A DNA stretch of 64,000 bases from Phaeobacter sp. B1627. Lineage in GTDB: Bacteria; Pseudomonadota; Alphaproteobacteria; Rhodobacterales; Rhodobacteraceae. Within the stretch, counting starts at the first letter, position 1, and the number at the start of each line of letters is the position of its first letter. The notes under the pieces were generated by a model. It made no database searches and was not told the DNA's origin. It saw nothing but the letters and a program-made list of their open reading frames with translations. The translations under genes were made by a program, and so were the position numbers. The stretch covers positions 1-64,000 of the forward strand of contig NZ_VCNK01000029.1 in NCBI RefSeq assembly GCF_006265095.1, given 5' to 3'. This document shows, in pieces, positions 26,189 to 35,338 of the stretch.

Positions 26189-26584
26189 TCAGTCCTCGAT
26201 GTCGCGGCGCACCGCGTCCTGATCGAACAGGCGACGGGTATCGTCCATGCGGTCGAAGGTGCCATCAATCTGGAACCGCAGGTCCGGGGTGAATTTCAGG
26301 CCGGTCTTCTTGCCCATCATGCGGCGCAACTCGTGTTTGTTGCGCGCCAGCAGCTGCAGCACGTCCTCCTGCCCCTTGCCGCCGAGTGGCAGCACATAGG
26401 CGGTGGCGATTTTCAGGTCGGGAGAGATTCGCACCTCGCCCACGGTGATCGAAAGACGGTTGAGTTCCGGATCGTGCACATCGCCACGCGCCAGCACTTC
26501 GGACAAAGTGCGGCGGATGACTTCGCCGACGCGAAGCTGACGTTGGGACGGACCGGGGCCGTCGTGGAATTTGTTCTTTGCCAT
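26189..26584 (-). CDS. rbfA: Ribosome-binding factor A
   Basis: The 131-residue KH-type protein helps the last steps of 30S subunit maturation and cold adaptation. [17 protein letters not shown] at the start and the [19 protein letters not shown] core are typical, and the C-terminal [14 protein letters not shown] is as expected. The start is the ATG at complement 26582-26584; the longer open frame upstream overlaps the divergent dapB. Confidence 0.95.
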   Translation of the reverse strand: MAKNKFHDGPGPSQRQLRVGEVIRRTLSEVLARGDVHDPELNRLSITVGEVRISPDLKIATAYVLPLGGKGQEDVLQLLARNKHELRRMMGKKTGLKFTPDLRFQIDGTFDRMDDTRRLFDQDAVRRDIED

Positions 26585-26677
26585 AAGACCCGATCTATGC
26601 CGAAACCCGCCCTTTGCCAAGCGGTCCCCGGCAGGGTAGGAGAAATCCGGCGGATAGTCCAACCGGAGAGTGGAAAC

Positions 26678-27487
26678 ATGACGGAAAAACCAGGGATCGT
26701 GATCACAGGCGCCTCGGGGCGCATGGGCCAGATGTTGATCAGGACGGTGCTGGAGAGTGACAAGGCCCGGCTGGTCGCCGTGGTGGAGCGTGAGGGCCAT
26801 GACTGGGTCGGCCAGGATGTCGGTGTCGCCATGGGAGGCGCGGCGCAGGGCGTGGTCGTGACCGATGATGCGCTCGAGGCCTTTTCCAAGGCGCAGGCGG
26901 TGATTGATTTTACCGCGCCCGAGGCGACGCTGGCGTTTTCAAAACTGGCAGCTCAGGCGCGCGCGGTGCATGTGATCGGAACCACAGGGATGACGGAGGC
27001 GCAGATTGCGCAGCTGGAACCGGCCGCGCGTCAGGCGGTGATCGTGCGGGCCGGGAATATGTCCCTTGGTGTCAACCTGTTGGTGCAGTTGACGAAAAAG
27101 GTGGCTGCCGCTTTGGATGAGGATTTCGATATCGAGGTGATCGAAGCGCACCATCACCACAAGGTGGATGCGCCGTCCGGCACGGCACTGATGCTGGGCG
27201 AGGCGGCGGCCGAGGGGCGCGGGGTGGATCTTTCAGAGGTGGCTGAGCGGGGGCGCGATGGGATCACCGGGGCCCGCCGCAAGGGCGATATCGGATTTAC
27301 CGCGATCCGCGGTGGCGACATCGTTGGCGAGCATGACGTGCTGTTTGCCGCGGCCGGGGAACGTGTCGTGCTGCGTCACATGGCGACTGACCGGGCCATT
27401 TTTGCGCGCGGGGCTTTGAAGGCCGCTCTCTGGGGGCAGGACAAGGCGCCCGGGGAGTATGATATGGTCGATGTGCTGGGACTTTGA
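26678..27487 (+). CDS. dapB: 4-hydroxy-tetrahydrodipicolinate reductase
   Basis: The 269-residue NAD(P)H-dependent enzyme of the diaminopimelate/lysine pathway supplies peptidoglycan. The nucleotide-binding loop is TGASGRMGQ near 10-18. The catalytic block [16 protein letters not shown] has H158 and K162 matching the E. coli acid/base residues. The start is ATG 26678 (CGGAGAG upstream). It diverges from rbfA with a 93-base gap and ends at a double terminator. Confidence 0.97.
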   Translation: MTEKPGIVITGASGRMGQMLIRTVLESDKARLVAVVEREGHDWVGQDVGVAMGGAAQGVVVTDDALEAFSKAQAVIDFTAPEATLAFSKLAAQARAVHVIGTTGMTEAQIAQLEPAARQAVIVRAGNMSLGVNLLVQLTKKVAAALDEDFDIEVIEAHHHHKVDAPSGTALMLGEAAAEGRGVDLSEVAERGRDGITGARRKGDIGFTAIRGGDIVGEHDVLFAAAGERVVLRHMATDRAIFARGALKAALWGQDKAPGEYDMVDVLGL

Positions 27488-27497
27488 AGTTGAATAG

Positions 27498-27537
27498 GCC
27501 GCCCCATTGGGGCGGCTGCCTCCGGCGGAGGTATTTT
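27498..27537 (+). terminator. Double hairpin terminator after dapB, with a Rhodobacteraceae-type repeat
   Basis: GCCGCCCC-ATT-GGGGCGGC (27498-27516) is followed by CCTCC-GGC-GGAGG and TATTTTT (27519-27537). I know the second hairpin as a sequence very frequent at gene ends in Rhodobacteraceae. Confidence 0.85.
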
Positions 27538-27597
27538 TGAAAAGGTGAAGGGGCCACGGGGGGCAGACCGGACGGCGCGTTCTCAGAAGTCGCGGTC

Positions 27598-27792
27598 TCA
27601 GAAGTCTATGGCGATGCCCTTTTTTTCCCAATCGCCGTAGCGGGCGGGATCGGGGCCATCGCGCCCTCCGAGTTCCTGCGGGGCCGGGGCTTCGGTGCTC
27701 CGGGCCTTGCGGCGGGCCTCGGCCTCGGCCAATGCGCGACGGGCAGCGGCTGGCAGGTCGTCCTTGCGGGGCTCGTCGGGGGTATCGCTCAT
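27598..27792 (-). CDS. DUF1674 protein, SDHAF4-like succinate dehydrogenase assembly factor
   Basis: The 64-residue protein has a charged Ala/Arg/Glu-rich helix (about 12-35) followed by the family signature GGRDGPDPARYGDWEKKG near residues 42-59 and the end IAIDF. SDHAF4 helps the flavinylated SdhA subunit join succinate dehydrogenase; the bacterial homologues share the C-terminal motif. It is divergent from rsmB. The longer open frame upstream crosses the rsmB start and was not used. Confidence 0.9.
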   Translation of the reverse strand: MSDTPDEPRKDDLPAAARRALAEAEARRKARSTEAPAPQELGGRDGPDPARYGDWEKKGIAIDF

Positions 27793-27901
27793 GGGGGTTC
27801 TCCGCAGGCTCGGGGATCTGGTGGGTTTCTTTATGATGTGACCATGATATACGCTCGCGTCCGCCATGGACAAGCCACAGCGCCGATTGGAGTGCCTTTG
27901 T

Positions 27902-29176
27902 ATGAGTGATCGCCAGACATCCGGAACCGACGCCCGCCGAGCGGCGGTGGCTCTTCTCGACAAGGTCCTGGGAGAGGGGCTGTTGCTGGCGGAGTGCCAG
28001 ATGCAGGTGCTGGAGCCGCTGGCTGCAGCGGATCGCGCCCGAGCGCAGCGGCTGACGCTGGAGACGCTGCGGGCATTGGAGCGTGCGGACCGCATCCTGC
28101 AGAAGCATCTGCGCAAGCCTCCGGCGCTGTTTGTGCGCAATGCCCTGCGGCTGGGGACGGTGGAGCTGTGTTCCGGCGGGGCGCCACATGGGGTGGTGAA
28201 CGACATCGTCAATCTAGTGGCGCGTCACCGTCGCCATGGCAAGCTCAAGGGGCTGGTGAACGCAATCTTGCGCAAAGTGGCCGAAGATGGCCCTGCGGAA
28301 TGGGCCAAGCTCCGGGTGCCGCGCCTGCCGAAATGGTTGCGCTCCCCCCTGGCGCAGGCCTGGGGCACTGAGGCAATGCTGGCTATTGAGGCGGCGCATT
28401 TTCGCGGCGCGCCGCTGGATCTGACTGCCAAACCGGAGGCGGATCTGTCGGCCCTGGCCGGAGCCTTCACGCCGACCGGCAGTTTCCGGCTCGTCGAGGC
28501 GGGGCAGGTCTCGGCCTTGCCGGGCTATGATGCGGGGGATTGGTGGGTTCAGGATGCGGCGGCAGCTTTGCCTGCCAGGCTGTTGAATGCCCAGCCCGGC
28601 GAGCGGGTTCTCGATCTCTGTGCCGCGCCCGGAGGCAAGACATTGCAGTTGGCGGCTGCGGGGGCGGAGGTGACGGCCGTTGATCTCTCGGAGGGGCGGC
28701 TGGGGCGGTTGCGCGAGAACCTGGCACGAACCGGGCTGGTGGCGGCAGTGGTGGTCGGCGATGTGCTTGAGCAAGTGGGGCACTATGACGCCGTCTTGCT
28801 GGATGCCCCCTGTTCCGCGACGGGCACCATCCGCCGCCATCCGGATTTGCCCCATGCCAAGGACGGCAGCGGTTTCGGGGAGCTGATCGAGCTGCAGGCG
28901 CAAATGATTGCCCATGCGTGGTCATTGGTGAAACCGGGCGGGCGACTGGTATACTGCACCTGCTCCCTGCTGCCTGACGAGGGGGAGTGCCAGATTGAGG
29001 ATGCGCTTGAGATGTTCCCCGATGCCCGCCCAGGTGAGGGTGTCAAGGCGCTGCCGGGGATCGAGCCTGGCTGGCTCACCGAGGAGGGCGGGCTGCGGTT
29101 GCGGCCGGATTACTGGCCTGACAGTGGCGGCATGGATGGGTTCTACATGGCAGAGCTGGTCAAATCAGCGGAGTGA
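27902..29176 (+). CDS. rsmB: 16S rRNA m5C967 methyltransferase (RsmB/NOP2-Sun family)
   Basis: I take ATG 27902 (GGAG upstream), giving 424 residues. Residues about 8-140 are the NusB-like RNA-binding domain; the rest is the SAM-dependent methyltransferase. LDLCAAPGGKT binds SAM, and the two cysteines of the family are C304 (DAPCSATG) and C354 (YCTCSLL). They are 50 residues apart, as in the E. coli enzyme (325/375). It heads the rsmB-heparinase-purH-lspA series. Confidence 0.93.
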   Translation: MSDRQTSGTDARRAAVALLDKVLGEGLLLAECQMQVLEPLAAADRARAQRLTLETLRALERADRILQKHLRKPPALFVRNALRLGTVELCSGGAPHGVVNDIVNLVARHRRHGKLKGLVNAILRKVAEDGPAEWAKLRVPRLPKWLRSPLAQAWGTEAMLAIEAAHFRGAPLDLTAKPEADLSALAGAFTPTGSFRLVEAGQVSALPGYDAGDWWVQDAAAALPARLLNAQPGERVLDLCAAPGGKTLQLAAAGAEVTAVDLSEGRLGRLRENLARTGLVAAVVVGDVLEQVGHYDAVLLDAPCSATGTIRRHPDLPHAKDGSGFGELIELQAQMIAHAWSLVKPGGRLVYCTCSLLPDEGECQIEDALEMFPDARPGEGVKALPGIEPGWLTEEGGLRLRPDYWPDSGGMDGFYMAELVKSAE

Positions 29177-29316
29177 AATGAAACGCGCGACGGCGGCCTG
29201 TCCGGGGGCACACAGGGCGCACAAAGCGATCCTTTGCGGGCACAGATCGCATGACACACCGTAAAGCGCGCGTTATCTTCTGGCCAAAACGCTCAAGGCG
29301 TGTGAGGCAATAGAGC

Positions 29317-31062
29317 ATGTCTAGATACGATCGCATGGCCAGTCGCGGAACGCGGCTGTTGAACCGCTACACCGCATGGAAGGCGCGCAAACAGCCTGCT
29401 GCGACCGGATTCGTGTCGCAACCCGAACCGCGCACCATCGGCAGTTTTGCCCGTGGCCGTCAGCTGGTTGCCGGCAATCTGCTGTTTGCGGGCTATCTGG
29501 TCGAAAGCACCACCACCGGTCTGTGGGATGTGGAGGCGCCGGACCTTGCCTTTGAGGCAGAGCGGCAGGGCTGTACCTGGCTTGATGATCTGGCGGCGGT
29601 CGGTGATCTGGCGGCGCGGCAGAAGGCACAATATTGGGTCTGGGGCTGGATCGAGGCCTTCGGGCGCGGGCGTGGGCCGGGATGGTCGGCGGATCTGACC
29701 GGCCGGCGCGTGATCCGCTGGACCAACCATGCGCTGTTTCTGCTCAGCGGGCAGGACAAGGAGCGGGCGGATGCCTTCTACAGGTCCTTGTCGCAGCAAA
29801 CCTGGTTCCTGTCGCAGCGATGGAAGGGGGCCTCTCCCGGGTTGCCGCGTTTCGAGGCGCTGACCGGGCTGATCTACGCGGGGCTTGCGCTCAAGGGCTG
29901 CGAGGAGCTGGCGGATCCGGCGGTCCGGGCGCTGGCACAGGAATGCAACAGTCAGATCAACGCCGATGGTGGCCTGCCGACCCGGAATCCGGAAGAGTTG
30001 CTGGATGTCTTCACCTTGCTGACCTGGGCCGCTGCTGCCCTGCATGAGGCGGGGCGCAGTGTGCCGCGCGATCACCATGCGGCGCTTGACCGGATCGCGC
30101 CCACTCTGCGCGCGCTGCGACATGCGGATGGCAGTCTGGCGCGTTTTCACGGGGGCGGCCGGGGGCAGGAGGGCTGGCTCGATCATGCGCTGGCGGCGTC
30201 GCAGGTGCCTGCCCGCGCCTATGAAGGGCTGGCCATGGGGTTTTGTCGCCTGTCCGCGCGCCGGACCTCGGTGATTGTGGATGCCAGCGTGCCGCCCACG
30301 GGCAAGGCGTCCTACAATGCCCATGCCTCCACCCTGGCGTTCGAGCTGACATCCGGACGGCGGCCGCTGATCGTCAGCTGCGGTGCGGGCGAGAATTTTG
30401 GCGTCGAATGGCGCCGGGCCGGACGGGCAACGCCGTCCCATTCGGTGGTCTGCCTCGAGGGGCATTCCAGCGCCCGTCTCGCCCCGCCCCAGAAAGCCAC
30501 CGGACAGGAGTTTTTGATCGAGCCGCCCACAGAGGTGCAGGTCGAGCGGGAAGACCTGGATGCGGGCTATCGGTTTCAGGGGGCCCATGACGGATATGCC
30601 AAGCACTTCGGGGTGACGGTTGTGCGCGCGCTGGAACTGTCGGTGGACGGGCGGACGCTGGCGGGCGAAGACATGATCCTGACATTGGATGATACCGCCA
30701 AGCGCCGGTTCGACCGGGCGCTGGACGCAGCTGCCTTGAAGGGCATCGGCTATGAGGTGCGGTTCCATTTGCACCCGGATGTGGACGCAGCCCTTGACTT
30801 GGGCGGCGCGGCGGTATCCATGGCGCTCAAGAGCGGGGAGATCTGGGTCTTTCGCCACGATGGTCAGTGTGATCTGAAGCTGGAAACCAGCGTCTACCTG
30901 GAGAAAACCCGCTTGAAACCGCGCCAGGCGCTGCAGATCGTCCTGACGGGACGGGCCATTCAATATGCGACCCAGATCCGATGGACCCTCAGCAAGGCGC
31001 AGGAAACGGCACTGGCGGTGCGCGATCTGAACCGCGACGAGCCAATGTCCTATGAAGAATGA
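29317..31062 (+). CDS. Heparinase II/III-family protein
   Basis: The 581-residue protein has an N-terminal helical barrel region (about 45-280, WVWGWIEAFGRG... FLLSGQDK) and a C-terminal heparinase II/III-like beta domain (about 300-560, with GKASYNAHAS and FELTSGRRPLIVSCGAGENFG). No signal peptide is seen. True family members cleave uronic-acid-containing polysaccharides by elimination. This one sits between rsmB and purH, a placement I associate with alphaproteobacteria, where the function is not established. Surface-polysaccharide turnover is a guess. Confidence 0.87.
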   Translation: MSRYDRMASRGTRLLNRYTAWKARKQPAATGFVSQPEPRTIGSFARGRQLVAGNLLFAGYLVESTTTGLWDVEAPDLAFEAERQGCTWLDDLAAVGDLAARQKAQYWVWGWIEAFGRGRGPGWSADLTGRRVIRWTNHALFLLSGQDKERADAFYRSLSQQTWFLSQRWKGASPGLPRFEALTGLIYAGLALKGCEELADPAVRALAQECNSQINADGGLPTRNPEELLDVFTLLTWAAAALHEAGRSVPRDHHAALDRIAPTLRALRHADGSLARFHGGGRGQEGWLDHALAASQVPARAYEGLAMGFCRLSARRTSVIVDASVPPTGKASYNAHASTLAFELTSGRRPLIVSCGAGENFGVEWRRAGRATPSHSVVCLEGHSSARLAPPQKATGQEFLIEPPTEVQVEREDLDAGYRFQGAHDGYAKHFGVTVVRALELSVDGRTLAGEDMILTLDDTAKRRFDRALDAAALKGIGYEVRFHLHPDVDAALDLGGAAVSMALKSGEIWVFRHDGQCDLKLETSVYLEKTRLKPRQALQIVLTGRAIQYATQIRWTLSKAQETALAVRDLNRDEPMSYEE

Positions 31063-31086
31063 ACCTGAACAAGGATTCTGACACCG

Positions 31087-32676
31087 ATGACCGACCTCCA
31101 CCCCGTCCGCCGCGCCCTTTTGTCCGTCTCTGACAAGACGGGCCTGATCGAGCTGGGCAAAGCCCTTGTTGAACGCGGGGTCGAGCTGCTGTCGACCGGC
31201 GGCACCGCCAAGGCGCTGCGCGACGCCGGGCTCGCCGTGAAGGATGTGGCAGAGATCACCGGTTTTCCGGAGATGATGGACGGTCGGGTGAAGACCCTGC
31301 ATCCGATGGTGCATGGCGGGCTTCTGGCGCTGCGTGACAATGACGCCCATGTGGCGGCAATGACCGAGCATGGCATCGGCGAAATCGACCTGCTGGTTGT
31401 CAATCTATACCCGTTCGAGGCCGCGCTCCGGCGGGGGGCCGATTACGCTGAAATGATCGAGAATATCGACATCGGCGGGCCTGCGATGATTCGCGCCGCC
31501 GCAAAGAACCATGCCTTTGTGAACGTGGTGGTCGATGTCGAGGATTATGGCGTGCTGCTCGAAGAACTGGACCAGAACGACGGCGAGACCTCTTTCGTGT
31601 TCCGTCAGTGGCTGGCGCAGAATGCCTATGCGCGCACGGCGGCCTATGATGCTGCGGTGTCGAACTGGATGGCCGGTGCGATCGGTCTGGAGGCCCCGCG
31701 TCGCCGCGCTTTTGCCGGTCAGCTCGCCCAGACCCTGCGCTATGGTGAAAACCCGCATCAGGACGCGGCCTTCTACACCGATGGCAGCGGTCGCGTCGGT
31801 GTGGCCACGGCCCGGCAGCTGCAGGGCAAGGCGTTGTCCTACAACAATATCAACGACACGGATGCCGCCTTTGAGCTGGTCAGCGAATTTGCTGCCGACG
31901 GCGGCCCTGCGGTGGCGATCATCAAACACGCCAACCCCTGTGGTGTGGCCCGGGGCGCGACCCTGCTTGAGGCCTATCAGAAGGCGTTTGACTGCGACCG
32001 CACCTCTGCGTTTGGCGGTATCGTGGCGCTGAACCAGCCGCTGGATGCGGAAACGGCCGAGGCGATCACCCAGATCTTTACCGAGGTGGTGATCGCGCCG
32101 GGCGCTTCGGATGCGGCAAAGGAGATCTTTGCGGCCAAGAAGAACCTGCGCCTGTTGATTACCGACGGCCTGCCGAACCCGCAGGACAGCGGTCTGACCT
32201 CGCGTCAGGTCTCGGGCGGAATGCTGGTGCAGGACAAGGACATCGGTCACCGCGCGATGGAGGACCTCAAGGTCGTCACCGAAAAAGCACCGACACCGGA
32301 GCAGATGGCGGATCTTCTGTTCGCGTGGAAAGTTGCCAAACACGTGAAGTCCAACGCGATTGTCTACGTCAAGGATGGCCAGACCGTTGGCGTCGGGGCC
32401 GGACAGATGAGCCGTCTGGACTCGGCCACGATCGCGGGCGTCAAGGCGCAGCGGATGGCGGATGCGCTGGAACTGCCCGAGAGCCTCGCCAAGGGATCCG
32501 CGGTTGCGTCGGATGCGTTCTTTCCGTTTGCGGACGGGCTGTTGGAGGCTGCGGCCAATGGCGCCACCTGCGTGATCCAGCCCGGTGGCTCCATGCGCGA
32601 TGATGAGGTCATCAAGGCCGCCAATGAGGCCGGTCTGGCGATGGTGTTCACCGGCATGCGCCACTTCCGCCACTGA
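31087..32676 (+). CDS. purH: Bifunctional AICAR transformylase / IMP cyclohydrolase
   Basis: The 529-residue enzyme carries out the last two steps of IMP synthesis. The N-terminal cyclohydrolase (about 1-200) begins with [13 protein letters not shown] and contains [10 protein letters not shown] and [10 protein letters not shown]. The C-terminal formyltransferase contains the catalytic IKHANPCG motif and ends with [11 protein letters not shown] and GMRHFRH. The length is normal. It starts 24 bases after the heparinase-like gene. Confidence 0.97.
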   Translation: MTDLHPVRRALLSVSDKTGLIELGKALVERGVELLSTGGTAKALRDAGLAVKDVAEITGFPEMMDGRVKTLHPMVHGGLLALRDNDAHVAAMTEHGIGEIDLLVVNLYPFEAALRRGADYAEMIENIDIGGPAMIRAAAKNHAFVNVVVDVEDYGVLLEELDQNDGETSFVFRQWLAQNAYARTAAYDAAVSNWMAGAIGLEAPRRRAFAGQLAQTLRYGENPHQDAAFYTDGSGRVGVATARQLQGKALSYNNINDTDAAFELVSEFAADGGPAVAIIKHANPCGVARGATLLEAYQKAFDCDRTSAFGGIVALNQPLDAETAEAITQIFTEVVIAPGASDAAKEIFAAKKNLRLLITDGLPNPQDSGLTSRQVSGGMLVQDKDIGHRAMEDLKVVTEKAPTPEQMADLLFAWKVAKHVKSNAIVYVKDGQTVGVGAGQMSRLDSATIAGVKAQRMADALELPESLAKGSAVASDAFFPFADGLLEAAANGATCVIQPGGSMRDDEVIKAANEAGLAMVFTGMRHFRH

Positions 32677-32682
32677 CTGGAT

Positions 32683-33177
32683 GTGACCGGGGTGATACGG
32701 AAACACGTGATGATCCTCGCCGCTCTGCTGGCGCTTGCCGTGGATCAGGCGACAAAGATCGGGGTCGTTTTCGGCCTCGGTCTGGTCAACCGGCTGCAGC
32801 TCGATGTGCTGCCGCCGCTGCTGAACTTTCGCTACGGCGAGAACAGGGGCATCAACTTTGGTCTCTTTGAGGGCGACAGCGACGCCAGCCGCTGGATCCT
32901 GGTCGCGATCTCCGTGGTGATCTGCGGGGCGGTATTCCTGTGGGTCCGCAGATCTCATGGACAGAGCAGGGTGATGCAACTGTCGGCGGGCATGGTGATC
33001 GGCGGCGCGCTGGGCAATGTCGTGGACCGGGTGGTCTACGGATATGTGCTGGATTTCCTCAATATGTCCTGCTGCGGCGTCAGAAACCCCTTTGTCTTCA
33101 ATGTCGCGGATGTGTTCATCTTTGCGGGGGCGGCGGGGTTGATCCTGTTTGAGGGCCGCACGAAAAAGCCCGCGTGA
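32683..33177 (+). CDS. lspA: Lipoprotein signal peptidase
   Basis: The 164-residue inner-membrane aspartic protease removes signal peptides from prolipoproteins. There are four hydrophobic segments; the catalytic aspartates lie in [16 protein letters not shown] and [11 protein letters not shown]. The start is GTG 32683, six bases after purH; an in-frame GTG at 32692 is an alternative. A lipoprotein gene follows directly, a natural client. Confidence 0.93.
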   Translation: MTGVIRKHVMILAALLALAVDQATKIGVVFGLGLVNRLQLDVLPPLLNFRYGENRGINFGLFEGDSDASRWILVAISVVICGAVFLWVRRSHGQSRVMQLSAGMVIGGALGNVVDRVVYGYVLDFLNMSCCGVRNPFVFNVADVFIFAGAAGLILFEGRTKKPA

Positions 33178-33233
33178 CCTCCTGCGTGAATTGCGCTAGA
33201 GGTGAGCGAAACCGTCTAAGAGGATTGCGCCCC

Positions 33234-33740
33234 ATGCGCTTTGCGACCGCACCGATCATCCTGGGTTCCATTTTGCTGCTGACAGCCTGTGGCGACAAGC
33301 CGCTGCATGATCTCGATGCACGCCGCAAGGGACCGGACGAATTTCTGGTGCTGCCCGGATTGCCGCTGGAAGAACCGGCCAGCTATGCGGCGCTGCCGAC
33401 GCCGACGCCGGGAGGCAGCAACCGCACCGACAGAGATCCGCAAGCCGAGGCGATACTGGCGCTGGGCGGCCGACCGAGCGGTGCCGGAATTCCCGCCGGT
33501 GAAGGCGCGCTGGTTGCAGCCGCCAGCCGGTATGGCGTCGAGGGCGATATCCGTGAAACACTGACCGCCGAGGATGAAAAGCGCCGCAAGCGGGCCGGGA
33601 TACTGGCCAGTGTCAAACTGTTCCCGGTTGACCGCTACGCAGAGACCTATGAGCGCGACTCGATCGACCCCTTTGCTGTGAGTGCCGCCTACCGCCGCGC
33701 CGGTGTTCCGACGCCCTCTTCACCGCCGGCGACCGAATAG
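33234..33740 (+). CDS. DUF3035 lipoprotein
   Basis: The 168-residue protein has a lipoprotein signal peptide (APIILGSILLLTAC, lipobox LTAC, modified cysteine about residue 19) and a Pro/Gly-rich region with DEFLVLPGLPLEEPASYAALP, the DUF3035 signature. Its role is unknown. It stands between lspA and the two M16 peptidase genes. ATG 33234 was chosen because the signal peptide starts there; the open frame extends upstream to the end of lspA. Confidence 0.88.
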   Translation: MRFATAPIILGSILLLTACGDKPLHDLDARRKGPDEFLVLPGLPLEEPASYAALPTPTPGGSNRTDRDPQAEAILALGGRPSGAGIPAGEGALVAAASRYGVEGDIRETLTAEDEKRRKRAGILASVKLFPVDRYAETYERDSIDPFAVSAAYRRAGVPTPSSPPATE

Positions 33741-33892
33741 GACTTCACTTTCTCGGGAAATCGGCTTGTAGCTGACGCGCGGCACCGTAACTTGATCTTC
33801 AGCAGATTGACCGACTCTGCCCAACGACATCGCTCCGGGCCGCACTTCTGTATGTCCGGACGGCTGGGCGACTGATCCGGAGGATACATTTG

Positions 33893-35338
33893 ATGACATC
33901 TGTGGCAGCGACTGCAGCCAGGCCCATGGCCCTTTGGCGTGCGACGCTTTCTGTGCTTGCGATGGCGGGACTGGTGACAGGTCTCGGGGCGACGGCGCTA
34001 TCGGCAGAGGCAACCGGCCCGGAGGCCGCCCCCGCCGTCGAGAGCCTGACCCAGGGCGGGACCGAAATGGTCACGACCTTCACGCTGGACAATGGCATGA
34101 TGGTTGTGGTGGTCGAGGATCACCGCGCTCCGGTGGTGCAGCATATGGTCTGGTACCGCGCCGGTTCTGCCGACGAACCGGTGGGGCAGAGCGGCGTTGC
34201 GCATTTTCTGGAACATTTGCTGTTCAAGGGCACCGATACGCTCGCTCCCGGCGAGTTGTCTGCGACCGTGGCGCGCAATGGCGGGCAGGACAATGCATTC
34301 ACCAGCTACGACTACACCGCATATTTTCAACGCGTCGCGGCCGACCGGCTGGAACTCATGATGCGGATGGAGAGCGACCGGATGCGCAACCTGCGCCTCA
34401 CCGAAGCCGATATCGTCACCGAGCGCGAGGTCATTCTGGAGGAGCGCAACCAGCGGACGGACAATGACCCGTCGGCCCTGTTCCGCGAACAGATGCGCGC
34501 GGCGCAATATCTGAACCACAGGTACGGGCAGCCGGTGATCGGCTGGCGCCATGAGATGGAAACCCTGTCGATCGATGACGCCTTGTCGTATTACGGCACC
34601 TACTACGCGCCCAATAATGCGATCCTTGTGGTGTCCGGTGATGTTGACCCGGACGCGGTGCTGGGCCTGGCGCAAACCTATTATGGCGTGATCCCTGCGA
34701 ACCCCGATCTGCCGGAACGACTGCGCAGTCAGGAGCCGCCGCAAACCGCAGCGCGCCGTCTGACCTTTGCCGATGCGCGGGTCGCACAGCCCTATGTCCA
34801 CCGGTCCTATCTCGCGCCCGAGCGCAACAGCGCCAGTCAGGAAAAGGCGGCGGCGCTCTATCTCCTGTCCGAGCTTTTGGGCGGTGGCACCACGTCCTAT
34901 CTGGCCAATGCGCTGCAGTTCGAACAGCAGGTCGCAGTCTATACGGCCGCTTTTTATTCCGGGGTGTCGCTGGATGAAACCACCTTTGATTTTGTGATTG
35001 TGCCCGCCGATGGTGTGACGCTGGAGGAGGCGGAGGCCGCCCTTGACCGAACCGTGCAGGCGTTTTTGGCCGAGGGGGTCGACAGCCAGCAGCTGGAGCG
35101 GATCAAGCTGCAACTGCGGGCCGCTGAAATCTATGCCCGCGATGATGTGGACCGGATCGCCAATCGCTATGGTCGGGCCCTGACGTCCGGCCTGACCGTC
35201 GAGGATGTGCAGGATTGGCCGCGCGTGCTGCAGTCGATCACCGAGGATGAGATCATCGCCGTCGCCCGCGAGGTGATACAGCCAGAGGTCTCGGTGACTG
35301 GATATCTGACCCGGAAGTCGCAGGAGGTCGCACAATGA
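33893..35338 (+). CDS. M16-family zinc metallopeptidase (active subunit)
   Basis: The 481-residue secreted peptidase (signal/anchor about 12-39, ending TALSAEA) has the inverted zinc motif HFLEH (H104, E107, H108) and the downstream glutamate in EREVILEER, followed by the inactive second M16 half. ATG 33893 has GGAGG upstream; an in-frame TTG at 33890 is also possible. It overlaps the second M16 gene by ATGA. In such pairs the first protein carries the zinc site and the second supplies the substrate-binding R/Y pair, together forming a heterodimer in the periplasm. Confidence 0.92.
   Translation: MTSVAATAARPMALWRATLSVLAMAGLVTGLGATALSAEATGPEAAPAVESLTQGGTEMVTTFTLDNGMMVVVVEDHRAPVVQHMVWYRAGSADEPVGQSGVAHFLEHLLFKGTDTLAPGELSATVARNGGQDNAFTSYDYTAYFQRVAADRLELMMRMESDRMRNLRLTEADIVTEREVILEERNQRTDNDPSALFREQMRAAQYLNHRYGQPVIGWRHEMETLSIDDALSYYGTYYAPNNAILVVSGDVDPDAVLGLAQTYYGVIPANPDLPERLRSQEPPQTAARRLTFADARVAQPYVHRSYLAPERNSASQEKAAALYLLSELLGGGTTSYLANALQFEQQVAVYTAAFYSGVSLDETTFDFVIVPADGVTLEEAEAALDRTVQAFLAEGVDSQQLERIKLQLRAAEIYARDDVDRIANRYGRALTSGLTVEDVQDWPRVLQSITEDEIIAVAREVIQPEVSVTGYLTRKSQEVAQ

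Noticed and set aside
25400-26677. A long in-frame extension upstream of dapB
   Set aside because: It runs antisense through the glycosidase and rbfA genes and has no similarity; dapB begins at 26678 with a ribosome site and normal length.
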